From: Cladocopium goreaui | Lineage: Eukaryota > Sar > Dinophyceae > Suessiales > Symbiodiniaceae | Direction: 5' to 3' | Assembly: GCA_947184155.2 (NCBI GenBank) | Contig: CAMXCT020001824.1 | Coordinates: 355,427-419,426 of the forward strand | DNA length: 64,000 nucleotides | In this document: positions 1 to 12,937 of the stretch, one piece after another | Layout: each line of letters begins with the position of its first letter | How positions within the stretch are numbered: position 1 is the first letter of the stretch | Translations under genes and position numbers: made by a program | Notes under the pieces: model-generated | Databases searched by the model: none | Seen by the model: only the letters and a program-made list of their open reading frames with translations | What the model was told of the DNA's origin: nothing

Positions 1-208
1 TCCCAATGCTTAATGGTATAAAACGACCAACATGAGGATATATATATATATATATGATGGGATTTGTTGGTGTAAGCCCTCATTTATAATACCTTTGCTG
101 GTTACTAGAACTTGTAATTCACTGTTGAATTGAAACAATTTAAACGTATCCCAATATCTTACCTTGAGCATTACAGCCAACGAAATCGGTATCTTCACCT
201 GCTATGAC

Positions 209-338
209 CTGCTATTGTTGGTCAAATCCTCGTAAGACGTGGTACTTTGAGCATCATCGCGTACGGCCATTAGGACCAGCGTTCCAGCAGGCAGGGTATC
301 AATGAAGGACACCAGGGCCTGAGATTCCCAATGGGACA
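209..338 (-). CDS. ILEI/FAM3-like domain protein, exon with C-terminal half of the domain
   Basis: The minus strand reads SHWESQALVSFIDTLP then AGTLVLMAVRDDAQST. This is the ILEI/FAM3 core pattern: a tryptophan, a helix, then GT(L/V)VLxAVxDDA. Such domains occur in secreted or lumenal carbohydrate-associated proteins in animals and in many protist proteins of unknown role. The acceptor is read as CTGACACAG before TGTCCC. The 3' end is uncertain: the donor region holds a 10-bp near-repeat (CCTGCTATGA, then CCTGCTATTG on the plus strand) and a second good donor (AAG|GTAAGA) lies near 168. It pairs with the exon near 2.4 kb; an exon for the middle strand (usually ending FDTH) was not found between them. 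Confidence 0.55.
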
Positions 339-339
339 C

Positions 340-2340
340 TGTGTCAGCTCAACAGATTCTGAAACTCAGAAAAGTCAGACCAATACATGATTAAATAAAT
401 ATATATATATATAATAATATATGTAATATACACATACGATAATATCTACACGAACAAAAATGGGGTTAACCGATATGGGACTTAATCATCAACCAGGGGG
501 GTAAACTCAGTGGTGATGGGATGTGATGGGTAGCTTCATCTTAATACCACCTACCATCCTCCCAACTAGCATCACAAACTGGCCATGAGTGGGAAGACAA
601 TCCTTTCCAACCTAAACATAGGTAATTCTTCCGGGTCTATGTTATGTCAGGGCATGGAAACCCCCGTAGAACTGTGATGATGAACCTACTAACTTTTGGG
701 ATGGCTAATTCTTCAGGGTCCTGCTGTTAGCTGGCGTGACAATAAGTTTAAAAAAATGACCCCAAAAAAACTATCCCCAAAAAAGTAGCTATATATAAAT
801 AGTGCGTGAGCAACGTTCAAAACCATCTGTCGTCCCTAAACATACTGCTTGGTTAAGAACGGGTTTCCCGAAAAAAACAAACGTGACAATCCCTAATAGT
901 TCATCATCAACCATCATTGATCAGTTGTATCCTCCTATATCCCCTCCATTTTTTCGCGACCTATCATCAACCAACCGTTGCGCCAGCGATTCACCAGCCG
1001 GTCGCAGCCATGGAAACCCACCGATTCACCAGCTGATTTTTTTGAAATCCCCATGTTTAACCAGCTTGAACCAACATGTTTCATCATTTCCCCATAAAAT
1101 GCCTCCATTCCCATGCCGATATCATGATATCGATGTCCCACCTCCGAGCCATCCGCATGGGTGTCGAAGAGGTGAAAACTGCTGAGTGAACCATCTGCCT
1201 TGGCTGAGAAACCCTGTTGTTTCTCGTTGTTTTTTGAAAAAATGATGAAACATGGAGATCAAGGCCATTCAAGGCCTTTTTGGGGGCTCTCATGGAGGAC
1301 AAAAAGTGACGTGGATTCATTGTGATTCATTTAGGCCCGATTGTACCTTTACGAACTTGACAGTGACATACAGTGACAGTAAACTATGGGGACCAATCAA
1401 CAAAAGAACACTCTATATTTATACTTGATTATATAATAACGAGATATCAACGAACCAGAACATGTAGAGACTGTAGAGATGAAACAGCAACAATTGGGAT
1501 CAATAAAAAACAAGTGGGAGATTGGCCAACCCAAATTTGGAGATGAACTTCTTGACCCCTTTTTGGGGGAGGTGGATTGACACATAAGATTTACCTTCAT
1601 GGAACTTAAGAGGCTAACCTCAAACATGAGAAGATTGACTGGAGAAACTGGTTAATGGTTTCAACATGTTTCAACCTCCCTGAAACACATGTTTCTAACC
1701 ACCAATGACAGAAATATTCCATTGCCCCCCAGGGTCAGTTCCATGCGAGCTGATCCAACTGGGAGAACGAAAAATCCGCTGGGAGTTGTATCTTTCAAAT
1801 GGGGAGCCCATTTGAGCTACTAAGAACTTCCCAAGCGCATGAAAGTCTACACATTTTTTTTTCCGAAATTTAACACATGGCGGGGGCTCTGCAAACCCCA
1901 AATCCCGTGGTCCTTCTCAGATTTCTCCGCTTGAAAATTGTTGAGTCAGCACCTTTGGTGGGATAGATTTCCCCCAGAATTGCAATTCTGGATAGGGTAT
2001 TAATATTATTAACTATATAATTAATATAAGAAATGAAAACGGCAATCTCGAACCTAAAAGCTGTCCGTGATGATGTTCCCAAAATGAAGCATGGTTTGTG
2101 GGGTTTGGTCGCAGTCAATGTCACTTGTACCAGTGTCTTGTTCTTTACCATGTGCGTTGGTTAAATCCCCCCTCTTGTGAGTGAAAATCACATTGTGTGT
2201 GAATTTCCCAATGCTAAAATTCCCTATGCCTATCTATATCCCATGTAATCTAACATGGACCCCCCCCCAAAAAAAAAAACATCGGAACACGATTTTAGGC
2301 CCTATTTTTTTGCTTCCAGGTGATTCTCAAAACAATTTTA
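340..2340. other. Intron or spacer of the ILEI gene
   Basis: AT-rich DNA with short runs of T or A and a GC-richer patch at 950-1030 and 1860-1940. A plus-strand frame of 127 codons (802-1185) lacks any family resemblance and is probably chance. The missing middle ILEI exon should lie here. Confidence 0.4.
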
Positions 2341-2354
2341 TCGCCACGGGGCGA

Positions 2355-2418
2355 TGTTCACCGTGGCCAGATTCACACCACGACCAGTTCTTGCTATCTC
2401 AAAGGTCTTCGCATTGAC
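2355..2418 (-). CDS. ILEI/FAM3-like domain protein, exon with N-terminal half of the domain
   Basis: After an acceptor GATGCTAG the minus strand reads VNAKTFEIARTGRGVNLAT, the N-terminal strand pair of an ILEI domain (usual pattern vnGxxvxxaxxGRGvNvvvv). A GT donor follows ACG; a frame stop comes about 25 bp later. It lies 2 kb upstream, in transcription order, of the exon holding the other half of the same domain, which makes chance similarity unlikely. The 3' boundary is the least certain part because phase does not match the next known exon directly. Confidence 0.5.
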
Positions 2419-3837
2419 CTAGCATCAACCCTTTGGGAGCGGTCATCGGTCACCAAAATTGGCGTCATTTTTTTGTGAAATCCCAATGATTCCATAGGGA
2501 TTTAGTTGGTGAACGTCACTGGTGAAAATCCTTAATATTGGTGAAAAATTGGTGAAATCCCAATATATTGGTGAACATAACTGGCTTAACTACTAGAGTT
2601 CTTGTGGTTTATGAACCAACTTATAACTGGGGGGACCCCACTTTGCAGGAAAAATAAACTACACCTACGGCTGGTGTCGGGCGTGGGTCAAACATTGTAG
2701 AGCATATTTCATGAGATCAATGGGTGTGCCTGAAAAATGGATGGTATACCCTTCAAATGGCATCTTAATAGGGAAATGATGCTTAACCAGTGAGATTTGT
2801 TTGGTGTAGCCCCATCAAAATCATCCCAAATGCCGATGGATCCTCCATAATTTCCTCATGGTGGGCCCCGCACAAACCGTTGTGTTTGTTGGATTACAAC
2901 CTCATCTAACAATAGATACATCCCCGATAACTCCTAGTTATAGTATAATAGTATGTAAATAGTTGTAAACATGTATAAACCAATTTAGCTATCTTGGGCC
3001 CCACATTGCAGGTGTCCAACTGTTCTGAATCCTTTTGGGGCCTGCTACAACGTATGTTCCTTGAAAGATTGAGTGAAGCACAGTTTGGTTCAAATATCAA
3101 GAATCTGAACGGCATAAATGGGCCCTATCTTTGATGTCCCCCCAAGTGTTCAAAGCCGAAACCATGACCATGCCTCACAATAGCCAAACAATAAATGTGT
3201 ACAGGTAATCGATAAATCATCAATTATCAAATTTTGGTGCCCAAAAGACAAAAAGTCGGATGTCCACTACCAAACCGTATCAATCCGTCAATGCTAAGTG
3301 CGTCTTCATCGCCCCGGCGTATATTCCTTTCTATTGCCATAAAATGATTGGTGTCATACCCCATTACCCTCCGGTGGTCTCGCATACCTATGAACAATTG
3401 CCTATTTTGTTCGATGGTTTACTTGTTAAACATTGGTGATATTCCATAACTATGTTAAATTACAAGAGGCTAATTCCCATATGTTCAAATCATCAGAAAA
3501 GGGAGTGAATTATCAAACATGGTGGTTTGACCACCAAAAATATTGGTTTCTTTATCAAAAGAGGGGATTTCACCATCAAACATAAGGATTCATTTTTTGT
3601 TTAATCATCAAAGATGATAACGGCTATCGGATTTAACGATATATTTAACCATCAAACATAGGGATTTGACTACTTACTTGTGCTAAACGTAGAGAATTTT
3701 CGGGAATGATCCACAATAACTATCAATAATCATCCCAGCAAACCCCAAGCCATCGATTCCCAGCCATTCCCTACGTAAAACGCACCAGTAAAACTATCAT
3801 CTCAACAAAACCAAACCCTTCAATCCGTTAAAGGTCT

Positions 3838-3888
3838 CCCGGTGACCCGCACCTCAAAGTCCACCTGATTCCCCTGGCTCCTGGATAG
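3838..3888 (-). CDS. Candidate exon, unrecognised
   Basis: A GC-rich patch reads SQGNQVDFEVRVTGRPL on the minus strand after the possible acceptor CTATCCAG. It lies upstream of the ILEI exons on the same strand and could belong to that gene. There is no family match; the call rests on local base composition, the open frame and strand agreement only. Confidence 0.22.
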
Positions 3889-3934
3889 GTTTAAAACATG
3901 GCGATGTGGGAAAAAACGACCATTTATAGATACT

Positions 3935-4040
3935 TACCCTCTGGTAAACTAACATAACTATGGAAAATCACCATTTTTGATGGGCAAATTCACTATTTCT
4001 ATGGTCATTTTCAATAGCTATGTTAAATTACCAGAGGGTA
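3935..4040. repeat. Palindromic element family A (TACCCTCTGG ends)
   Basis: Family A: 105-120 bp, ends TACCCTCTGGTAA / TTACCAGAGGGTA, nearly full-length inverted halves (AACATAGCTATTGAAAAT and its complement) around a short centre such as CCCATTAAAAATGG. A TA at each end suggests a TA target duplication, as in Tc1/mariner-derived MITEs. This copy is complete. Confidence 0.8.
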
Positions 4041-4117
4041 TCATAGGGAAAACATGGATTTTCATGGATTTTCCACATTGTTCATTTAGCCTGTAAACAA
4101 GCGCTCTTGAACATCTG

Positions 4118-4221
4118 GAGGTTTCCGAAAATGGGGGCTACCCCTAAATCATTCATTTTAATAATATGATGTTCCACTATAAACAAACCATTTGGGGGTA
4201 CCACCATTTATGGAAACCCCC
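4118..4221. repeat. Palindromic element family F (GGAGGTTTCC ends)
   Basis: GGAGGTTTCCGAAAATGGGGG at one end, ...GGGGGTACCACC..GGAAACCCCC at the other. Related pieces at 13050-13111, 21536-21570, 33040-33070, 39830-39856 and 54285-54353. Confidence 0.6.
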
Positions 4222-5058
4222 GTCTATCAAGTCCAGACTGGTACGGTGAAAAACTCTCGAACTTGATGAAGATCCCACAATCGACTGGTGCTTGAGCCAT
4301 CATCCCACACCTAGTTGAGAAAAAAAGACACCGACCAGTTATAATCATTAATATTAAATCCTTATAATCCATCCAGTTAAGGCTAAATCCACCGTTTTGC
4401 TTGGTAGAATATGTGCAATCCTCACTTGTTTGTCAATCTCCATTTCCATCCATTTCCTATATCCATGACACCATGACTCTGGCCGTCCACCCAACCTCGA
4501 CGTACTCGTTACCGTGATGTCCCTAGTCCAAGGCGACAACTGGGACTTAGATAGAAATCAATCAAGTCCCACCACAGGATCCATGGTGCTGCTATATATG
4601 GTAACATTTACCATAAATATACCCCAAATGTTAGCATATATAGCATACATGGATCCTATGGGATATTATGCGTGCATATATACATCATTTTCAGACACAT
4701 CTATGATTCATTATGATTCTATGTTTATTGGTGAAATCTGGATATAACTTTGGAATACTTTGGACGGGAAACAACTAGGCTGCTTGATGGCTTTGATACC
4801 AAATCCCAGAAAAATTGATCCATGTACCCTCCGTTGGATTGAAACCATTGGACCCAGTGATTGATCTGTATCCGTCCTGGGTTGTGTCCCACCTTTGTTG
4901 CCCCTTAAACGTCCCATGTTTGTCAGTCCAAATTCCAAGAATTTGTCCAAAAATATACGGTATCCCGAAATCCATTAATCATCATTATCCCATATTATGG
5001 GTGTGTATATGTGATATATATATATATATATACATACATACATATCTAATCATATCTA

Positions 5059-5192
5059 TACCCTCGGATAAACTAACAGTTTGCTATTGAACATTGCCAT
5101 AGTGAAATAGTTGATTTACCCGAATTTATCCATATAAAAATGGTGATTCTAAAAAGAATCTAACCATAGTTATCTAAACATTTACCAGAGGC
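5059..5192. repeat. Family A element, degenerate
   Basis: Ends are TACCCTCGGATAAAC and TTTACCAGAGGCTA; the centre is expanded and mutated relative to complete copies. Confidence 0.55.
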
Positions 5193-6746
5193 TACATCAT
5201 TTTCAGACACAAATTTTACCGTAAAATCTTGGGTGACATCCGGGGGGTTGGACTTGGACCATCTACAAACATGGCCAAGCTTAGATACGCAAAAAAAAAA
5301 AACTAGATGGTTAGTAGATAATTCCATTGATACCAAAAACACGAATACTAGGATGAGTTTCTAGCCAGTCGATTGACCTAGGGAATCTTATACTTATATA
5401 TGATATATAAGAGGATATTATCTTAGGATTATAATATTAATCGACTTATCTTATCCCAAAGGGAATCTATGTTCGGAGGTTTTAGTGCAGTGAAAGACCA
5501 TAGACCATTTTGGGGCTTTTACTCTAGGAGTTGACCCACAAAACATTTGACCCACCGCCACAATTTTTGTCTAAGAAAGAGGCGAATAAATCCGCGGAAC
5601 ATATGGAAGTGTCGAACAAATAGAACCAACATATATATATATATATTATATTATATATATATATATGTTATTATATACTAGTATGTCAATAGATTTCTGA
5701 TTTTGTGAACATATTGAAGAATATCGATGTAAATTTGATAGGTAAAGCTCTGGTTTTCTTCAGATGAACCCAGAGATTTCACCAAGCGTCCAGTCGGCCA
5801 CCGCCACTGCGGCCTGACGATGTTTACGAAGGGAATGGGCCCATGGGCCCTCGGAGAATTTTCAGGGGCCACAGCTCCTTCCATATGTTTAAATAATATA
5901 ATATCATATGATATAATAATAGTAGTAATAATAATAACAATAGCAATAACAAAAATAAAAACAATAGTAGTAACAATAACAATAATAATTATTATCATAT
6001 ATATATATAATTATATATATATACATTATGTGTTTAATCAGAGAAGAAAATGAACATATTGATGTAGATCCATGTTGAATCTCAAACTACCAAACACTGA
6101 AATGGATGTTTGATATGTGTGAGAATGTGGTATAAATCCCAAATAGCCATGTCATATCCTTTAACAGGGAATGATTATACACCATTTTATTTTGGGGGGG
6201 TGGGGACCCTTTTCTCCAACAACCCCAAACCTGTTCCTTGCCGATTCCATGGATTGGAGATAACACGTGTTGCAAAATACAAATCAGAGCGGGTTCAGCT
6301 ACGCTGGTTACAGTGGCTTTACTGAAGTTGTCTCAAGTTTTGGAAATCCAAGATTCCGTACTTGGAAGTGCAGTTCCAGTGAACTAAGTGGATGTATTTC
6401 ACCACTTCGTGGAAAACCGTTGCTTTTAGTTTACCCAAAACTAGTGGATTACCCTTAAAACAGCCAAAGAAATTGATGAACATGATCATGGAGTTTCAAA
6501 ACACCTACACAAATGTCAAAATGGTACCTAGTTTCAAAGTGTTCAAACCATATTCATATGGTATCGTACCCTATTTTCATCTATTTTCAGTCAACCCATA
6601 TGTTGAAATGCAGGAGTTGGATGCTCCAAGCTTGAGAGCCTGGAACAAGAGCAACACCAGACCTGGTCGGGGTCACCATTCGACGGGAAGGCAATGCACG
6701 GGGATGTGAAGCAGCATTTGCTGCTGTGTTTGGACACAAAAACAGT

Positions 6747-6836
6747 ATGAAAGGTATATGAAAGGTATATGAAAGGTATATGAAAGGTATATGAAAGGTA
6801 TATGAAAGGTATATGAAAGGTATATGAAAGGTAGAT
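6747..6836. repeat. 11-bp tandem repeat, about 8 copies
   Basis: GAAAGGTATAT repeated almost perfectly. Confidence 0.9.
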
Positions 6837-7159
6837 AAATGTACCAGCTAATATCAGAAAGCGTGGGATTCGAAACCCGATCTGAGGCGAATTGATGTTG
6901 CGCTTGTATCATACAAACATCACAGGATGTGGTCGGCAATGAGGACCTTTCGTGAGAAAAGGGGCTGCAGCCTTCTATGAACATCACTTCTTTGGCTGGA
7001 TTGGCCAAAACACTGAAATAGCAGGAAGGTGGTGAGTTCCGGGCGAGCTTAAACCCAAAACTATGTGTGTATATATATATATGTATATATGTGTATTTAT
7101 AAATATATATAGGATTATATACTAGTTCCATATGTGGTACTGTTTATATTAAATATATA

Positions 7160-7216
7160 TGATGTGTATCTATGTATCTATGTATCTATGTATGTATGTA
7201 TGTATGTATGTATGCA
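7160..7216. repeat. Tetranucleotide microsatellite (TATC/TATG)
   Basis: TATCTATG units passing into TATG units. Confidence 0.85.
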
Positions 7217-8544
7217 TTTATATGATACTGTATATACTATATATAATATTATATATATACATAATACATATACATGTATATACATATATCGTTTACCTCC
7301 AGCCACAGGATGCCCCAACACCCGGCAGCGTCGTACACAAGGCATCCGGACATCTAAAGCAGACCCACGACCTTTGTGGTCAGTTGTGGTCAAGACACCA
7401 AAATGGAAGCTGGTGGATTCAGTGAAACATGAAATCTGAGATGTTTGGAATATCGCTCTGGGTGCTTATTGGAATCCAGTTTGAGGGACTGACTGAAATG
7501 TATCCACATCAATCTACCCAGTGATTCTGGGGGTTAATTGATGATCTTTAGTTCCTCATTTAGTAGGCAAATTCCTCTAGAATCTATTGCGGCCAAGTGG
7601 TTTCTTCCGCCCCTCCCACTGCTCCCACTTTGCCGCTCTTAGCTTCGGGAATGTGCATCCCACTTTCTGAGTTCCGTTTCAAAAAAAATCCTCCGGTCAT
7701 CAAAAGTGGCAATGGGAATTCCCTTAAAAAAATAAGGTGTTAATCCCATAGGATCCACGGTGCTGCTATATAGATCCCATCAATATATCCCAAATGTTAG
7801 CATATATACCAGCACCATGTATCCTATGGGAATGGGATAATTATCATCATGCTGCATGTTCCATTGCCATGTTTGAATTCCGGAGAAATCCGGAGGGTAC
7901 AATTGTTGAGGTTGGAGGGTATCTTTTTACGAAAACCAATGTGGAGTTCGATGGAGTTGGAGTTGGAAAACCACTGTGAACCTACGGTATATGTTTTTTT
8001 TCTTGCATGTAATTTACACCACATGAAAAAATCATGGCAGTTGAATGCCCCAATGTCCTGAAACTTGGCGACATCACCGTTTGTTCTGGTAAAAATCCAC
8101 AATCTGGTTTGCAAAACCTCCTTTTTTTGTGGCATTATCCCCGTCTCAAACCACCAGCTCAGCATTGGTTCAGCCCCAGTTGATTGGAGTCAGTGATATG
8201 TTTTTATTAAGCCTTAAGAATACTCGCAACCATATATTGTTATATCATATACATATGTGTCGTGCTATACAAATGTATGTATATGTATATATGTATGTAT
8301 ATATATATATATATATATGAAATAGTACTACTACGAATAATTACTGCTAATGACAAAGCAAATTATGATAACACCAATCAGTAAATAATGATAACAAAAA
8401 CAACACCAATAAACACGTAACATTAAAAAACAAATACTTTCTTCGAATGATCGCCACCCTGAAACACTATTCTGACATAGTTCTGACACACCATCTGGAA
8501 GTATATACATATATATATATATGTGGCACATTTATTCTGACATT

Positions 8545-8640
8545 CTTTCTGGCATTCTATCTGGCAGCTCACGGTTGAGGTCCGGCAGGCCCACTGATCT
8601 CTGGAGCTCGCGGTTGAGAAGGCAAAGGAGAAGGAGGACG
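8545..8640 (-). pseudogene. Fragment of a dinoflagellate repeat-type coding sequence (LNREL / MPERMSE)
   Basis: The minus strand reads LLNRELQRSVGLPDLNREL followed by PDRMPERMSE and a stop. The unit LNREL occurs twice about 13 residues apart. Short repeated MPERMSE/MPDRMSE strings are frequent in gene models of Symbiodiniaceae (from memory, not checked). No flanking exon is visible, so this is probably a stray repeat fragment rather than a working gene. Confidence 0.3.
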
Positions 8641-9374
8641 ACGAGGAGTATGATAGATCTAATATCTATTATGGTATAATATATAGTCATCCTGGATAGA
8701 ATATGATGTTTTCCATAGATATTTTCACGTGTTGACAACAAATATACTAATGATATCTAATAATGATATTAGTATACAAGAATGACATATCTAACAATAT
8801 CTTTTATGCCTTATCGTATAATTTACACATATATAATATATATATATATAATATTCACACTTGTAATTGGAGGTGTCCTGAAACGGGAAAATCCCTAAAT
8901 CATGTTTTTTTTTTATTATTTGTAGATTTCCATTATAAACCATTCAGCAATTGGGGTACTCTCGTTTTAGGAAACCACCATACATACATATAAAGTATAT
9001 ATATATACATATCTTATAACTATTAGGTGTATGTTAGTCTATGCTTAATATTAACCATCTAAGTATTCGGGAATCCCATTTTGACTCATACCCATATGTA
9101 ATTATATCCATATATACACTATGGATAGTGTATCAACTATCATAATCTATGATATGTGGTATACTCAAATCACTATGGATATTGTATACACTGTTATACC
9201 AGATATATGGTAGAGTAATGTATCGTATCCACAATGGAAATAGTATGGATAGTAGTATACACCAGTATACACTAATATATTTCAGAAGCCCCCATGTATA
9301 TAAGTATGATATTGCCCAGTGATGGCCCAACTAACAGTTCGAAATAGGATTATAACTCCTACAACTGAATTTAT

Positions 9375-9473
9375 CTGGTTGGTGGTTTCAACCCTCTGAA
9401 AAATATTAGTCAGTTAGGATTGTTATTCCCAATATATGGAAAAATAAAATTCATGTTCCAAACCACCAACCAG
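9375..9473. repeat. Palindromic element family D (CTGGTTGGTGGTTT ends)
   Basis: Ends CTGGTTGGTGGTTTC and CAAACCACCAACCAG; interior CTCTGAAAAATAT...CAGTT...ATTCCCAATATATGG is shared among copies. Confidence 0.8.
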
Positions 9474-9559
9474 TTATATATATAAATCATTATAATCTCA
9501 TTTATAACTGTTAGTTGGGCCATCACTGCAACTTTTATGTATTCAACGCTTCCACATGT

Positions 9560-9627
9560 CCGAAAAGCCCCTCTGAGCCCGCTGCGCCATTCTCTAGCCA
9601 GCTGCAAGCCTGGAAGGGACCAAATGG
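9560..9627 (-). CDS. Candidate exon, unrecognised
   Basis: This GC-rich patch is bounded on the minus strand by the acceptor GGTCCCTTCCAG. After it one frame reads ACSWLENGAAGSEGLFGH with a GT donor following. Another frame (LQLAREWRSGLRGAF) is also open, so even the frame is unsure. It stands out from AT-rich flanks and has the same orientation as the recognised genes. No family is recognised. Confidence 0.22.
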
Positions 9628-9655
9628 TCACATGAGGCCAGGGCTTGTTCCATGG

Positions 9656-9755
9656 AATTTAATGTGATAGGATTTAATAGGATTTAATGAGATTTAATTG
9701 GATTTAATGGGTCTTAATGGGATTTAAATGGATTTAATGGGTTTTAATGTGATTT
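9656..9755. repeat. 10-bp tandem repeat, GGATTTAATG type
   Basis: About nine degenerate copies of GGATTTAATG, the reverse complement of the ATTAAATC unit of the large array at 50.9 kb. Confidence 0.75.
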
Positions 9756-10439
9756 ATACTGTGGGGTTCAATGAAATCGAACAGAATTTCATGAGTTTTG
9801 AAAGATCAAACATAGCCGCGATATGGCTGGTATAGTTGTGTACATGCAAAATCTTCCCCACCTGTATCCTGTATAGGAAAGAGTGAAGTAGATATAGAAA
9901 AATGACCCATTTTCCCCTCCTTCTGGCCATGTACCTATAATATGTTGGAACAATGCTGAATATTGAGGTCATAACTTGGGGAATCGCCGTTAAAAATAAG
10001 AATAAAAAACATGTCTTGGGAAAGATACATCCAGTAGTCCTCATATATTTTTTGGTTTCTTGGATCCCAAAATATAGCTATCTGCATCAAAATAGTGGTA
10101 TCCCATCCCCATCTGCACCAGTATCCCATCCTCATCCGTGTTCCTGTACATTCGTTGGATTTTCATGAATTTACACAAACATATCGTTGTAAATACCAAT
10201 GGTTTTTACGCCCTAAGAGTGGTTCAATCCCTGTGGTTCTCATGTTTGGTAGGTTAAGTCGCGTGTATACTTGACCAGTCTATATACATGCATCCCCATT
10301 TTCAACCGTCAGGTAAGGAGATTGGTCGCCCAAAAAGGCACCATGAATTCTCCAGGAACGTGGGAGATAAACAACATAATGCATGTTATATGTGTACATA
10401 TGTATATGTGTATACACATATATATATATATAATATCAT

Positions 10440-10615
10440 GTAAATGTGTATGCATATGTGTGTACGCGTACATATGTAAAAATGTAATATATATATATAT
10501 ATAAAAAGGTGTGAATATATGCGTATGTTTGTATGCATGTATCTGTATATCTGTCCATATGTATGGTATCGTATGGCATGGTATGGTATGGTATGGCAAT
10601 GTAATGTAATGAAAT
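10440..10615. repeat. Simple repeats (TATG, GTATG)
   Basis: ATATGTGTATG and GGTATGGTATG runs create several overlapping open frames on the minus strand that should not be taken as genes. Confidence 0.7.
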
Positions 10616-11387
10616 GGGTTTGACTGACACAGATTCTCCATTCCATCCCATGACTTAATGGCCTGTAAACTTCTGAAATACCAATCATATATTGGGAATC
10701 TCTGGAAAAACAACGAACAAAAACAAACGAAAATCAACTACATCCCAGTTCGATGTCTCATCTCAACATTTTTTTTTCCACCTGAGCCTCCGCCTTTGGA
10801 TACTGTAGTCATATACCATCCACCACCAACTCCACTAGGGCCAAGCCTCTGTAGTTGGGCAACCGGGTAGAGATGAAAAAAAAATCGCGTGGATCACGGC
10901 CGTGGCGGTCTCCGTCACGCGTGGATCACGTCACTTGAGCCTCCGTCAAGCTGAGGTCCTGTCATGATGAGAATCCTGGGGATCTTCACATTGGGGCCGT
11001 AATCCCAATGAAACCAGTCATTATAACACCCCAAAAAAACCTCCAGCACAAGGATGCACTTAGCAGTGCGAAAATCTTATATTTGCCGGGAAACGGTGAT
11101 ATACAAATCGAAAGCAATTCTTTCCCATTGCGAGTTTTGATCACCACAAGGTACCCGGAATAGTTCTGAATAGTTACGGATTGTAACCTCCGGAGAAAAA
11201 ACATGGAACCCAACTGAAACTGGGTCTGGAAAAGGAGTTTCTTACGGAAAATATAGACATGTCAAATTTGTGGGGTTCTATGTTAGTCTCTCCCGAGAGC
11301 GCCTGAGCGTAGGGTTCTTCCAAAAAAAGGAGATAATACGTTTTCATTGCATCTTCACATCTTCACATCTTACATATTCTTACATCT

Positions 11388-11401
11388 TCTCTCTCTCTCT
11401 C

Positions 11402-11443
<42 letters not shown>

Positions 11444-11460
11444 CTCTCTCTCTCTCTTTT
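11388..11460. repeat. CT microsatellite
   Basis: Nearly pure CTCTCT for about 70 bp. Confidence 0.9.
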
Positions 11461-12368
11461 CTCTTGTCTGCTAAGCTAATTTCTCTTCTCTTTTAAGGCG
11501 AGGGCGGTGGCCACGAACGATCAGAAAACGCAACCCTCTATATCCCCACTATATCCCATGTTGTTCATCATAAATCCTACTTATCTATCTTGGCCCCCCG
11601 CTCTCGTACTGCAGGACTGTTTCTTGGCCCATATCTCTTGGGGCATCGCGGCAAGGACGTCATCCTCTTTTGAGGAGACTGCGGCTCGGTGCGTCCGAGA
11701 GGAGTTTCCAATGGATGGACAATGTCTCTGGAAACTCCGGATTGATGTAATCACCCCCACGATCCAGAGAAATAGCAAGGGTATGAAATTATGAAACGGT
11801 GAAAAAATTACATAAATTTACCACAAACTTTCAATGTAAGATGTGACTTTTCTATCTCTTTGTGGTTGCCAAAAAGGAACATCTCCTAGTGGAACAGCCT
11901 CCTCGGACTTCTTCATTATCTCATTTCTGAGCAGCGTCGCTGGGCAGTTTCATTCACTGGAAACGATTGATGGTTCTCGACACCAATGGATCCACAAAAG
12001 CTGAAAATGATAAATCCAGCCGATTTTCATGGCCATTTCAGCTATCGATCCACTGGAGGTACGGTGTAAATCCATATTTTGTATGTATATCCCCTTACAT
12101 AGCCATTACATAGACCTTATATATGGATATATGGTAGTTACCTCCGATTCAGGTTCCTGAAATGGGGACTGACAATTCCCTATATGATTTTGTGGGAGAA
12201 TATCGCTGCGCCGAATTCCGTGAGCTTCCAGGAAATAGCATGCATTAGTTACATGACTTCTCTTCTTGCAACTCAATCAAGTTCCACTAAATTTGTTTAA
12301 AATTGTCATGGAAAATCAACAGGAAGACCATGGAACCCCCATGGATTCATGGATGTCATGCTACAAAC

Positions 12369-12452
12369 CTTCTCCAAGTGCCAAAAGAGGCCCGGGAAAA
12401 ACATCGGTGAGTCGGTCCACCGCTCCCTTTGTGCAAGTGTCCCTCCGAAGCA
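12369..12452 (-). CDS. Candidate exon, unrecognised
   Basis: Minus strand: acceptor GCCTCCAG, 84 bp open, donor GAAG|GTTTGT. The favoured frame reads LRRDTCTKGAVDRLTDVF then PGPLLALGE. A second frame (LQCFGGTLAQRERW...) is also open. On the plus strand a good GTGAGT donor occurs after GGGAAAAACATCG, so orientation is not settled. It does not look like a TPR unit; it could belong to a gene between the ILEI and TPR genes. Confidence 0.27.
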
Positions 12453-12937
12453 CTGGAGGCATGTGAGTGTCAAAGAAATGAGATAATGTGTGGTTTATAC
12501 ATGTTCATTGTTATAACCACTGATAAACCACATTAATTATCCCATTCATGGTCAATATAATTATTTAAACAGTATAATTTGATGATATGTGTAATGGTCA
12601 AAAATATACCGTGCAACGTTTGTGGATTTGATCATCCGTCCCATGTCATGTGAATCCATACAGTTGTCCAAACATAATGGATATTAATGACCCCTCTCGA
12701 AGAAAGGATGTTTATTTCCATCACCCAATATTTTAACCATTATTTAAACAGTAAACAAATAATTTAACCATAATTAAACCCGGTATAATGGTTTTTATAT
12801 ACAGTATAAAAAACAATCTTTTGATCATGGCACAGCATCGACCATCGGCACATATGGTATTCAACCACCATTTTGAAACTGTCGCTGGACTAGAGCCCCA
12901 AAAAATGGCTGGGAATGTGTGGTCACATGGAGGTTTC

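Larger units (their letters stand above)
4300..8540. other. Non-coding stretch
   Basis: AT simple repeats (5020, 5630, 5900-6030, 7080, 8290), a tandem repeat at 6747 and GC-richer patches at 5790-5870, 6600-6720, 6880-7040, 7300-7400 and 7600-7660 that could be exons of unrecognised genes; none has a family match or an unambiguous frame. Confidence 0.4.
9760..12360. other. Non-coding stretch with one ambiguous GC-rich patch
   Basis: At 11600-11740 both strands are open: plus reads FEETAARCVREEFPMDG after a CTGCAG acceptor; minus reads SSKEDDVLAAMPQEIWAKK. Near 10885-10935 GCGTGGATCAC occurs twice 38 bp apart. Nothing else recognised. Confidence 0.35.

Noticed and set aside
802-1185. 127-codon plus-strand frame
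   Set aside because: No recognisable motif, composition like the surroundings, competing open frames on the other strand, and opposite to the orientation of every recognised exon.
4285-4305. GGCTCAAG as a spliced-leader relic on the minus strand
   Set aside because: Only 8 bases of the dinoflagellate spliced leader match and the rest does not; expected by chance in a 64 kb window.
11600-11740. Nudix-box-like FEETAARCVREE on the plus strand
   Set aside because: The Nudix box needs a G and RExxEE with the first glutamate; here RCVREE lacks it and the preceding GES motif is absent. The minus strand is equally open.
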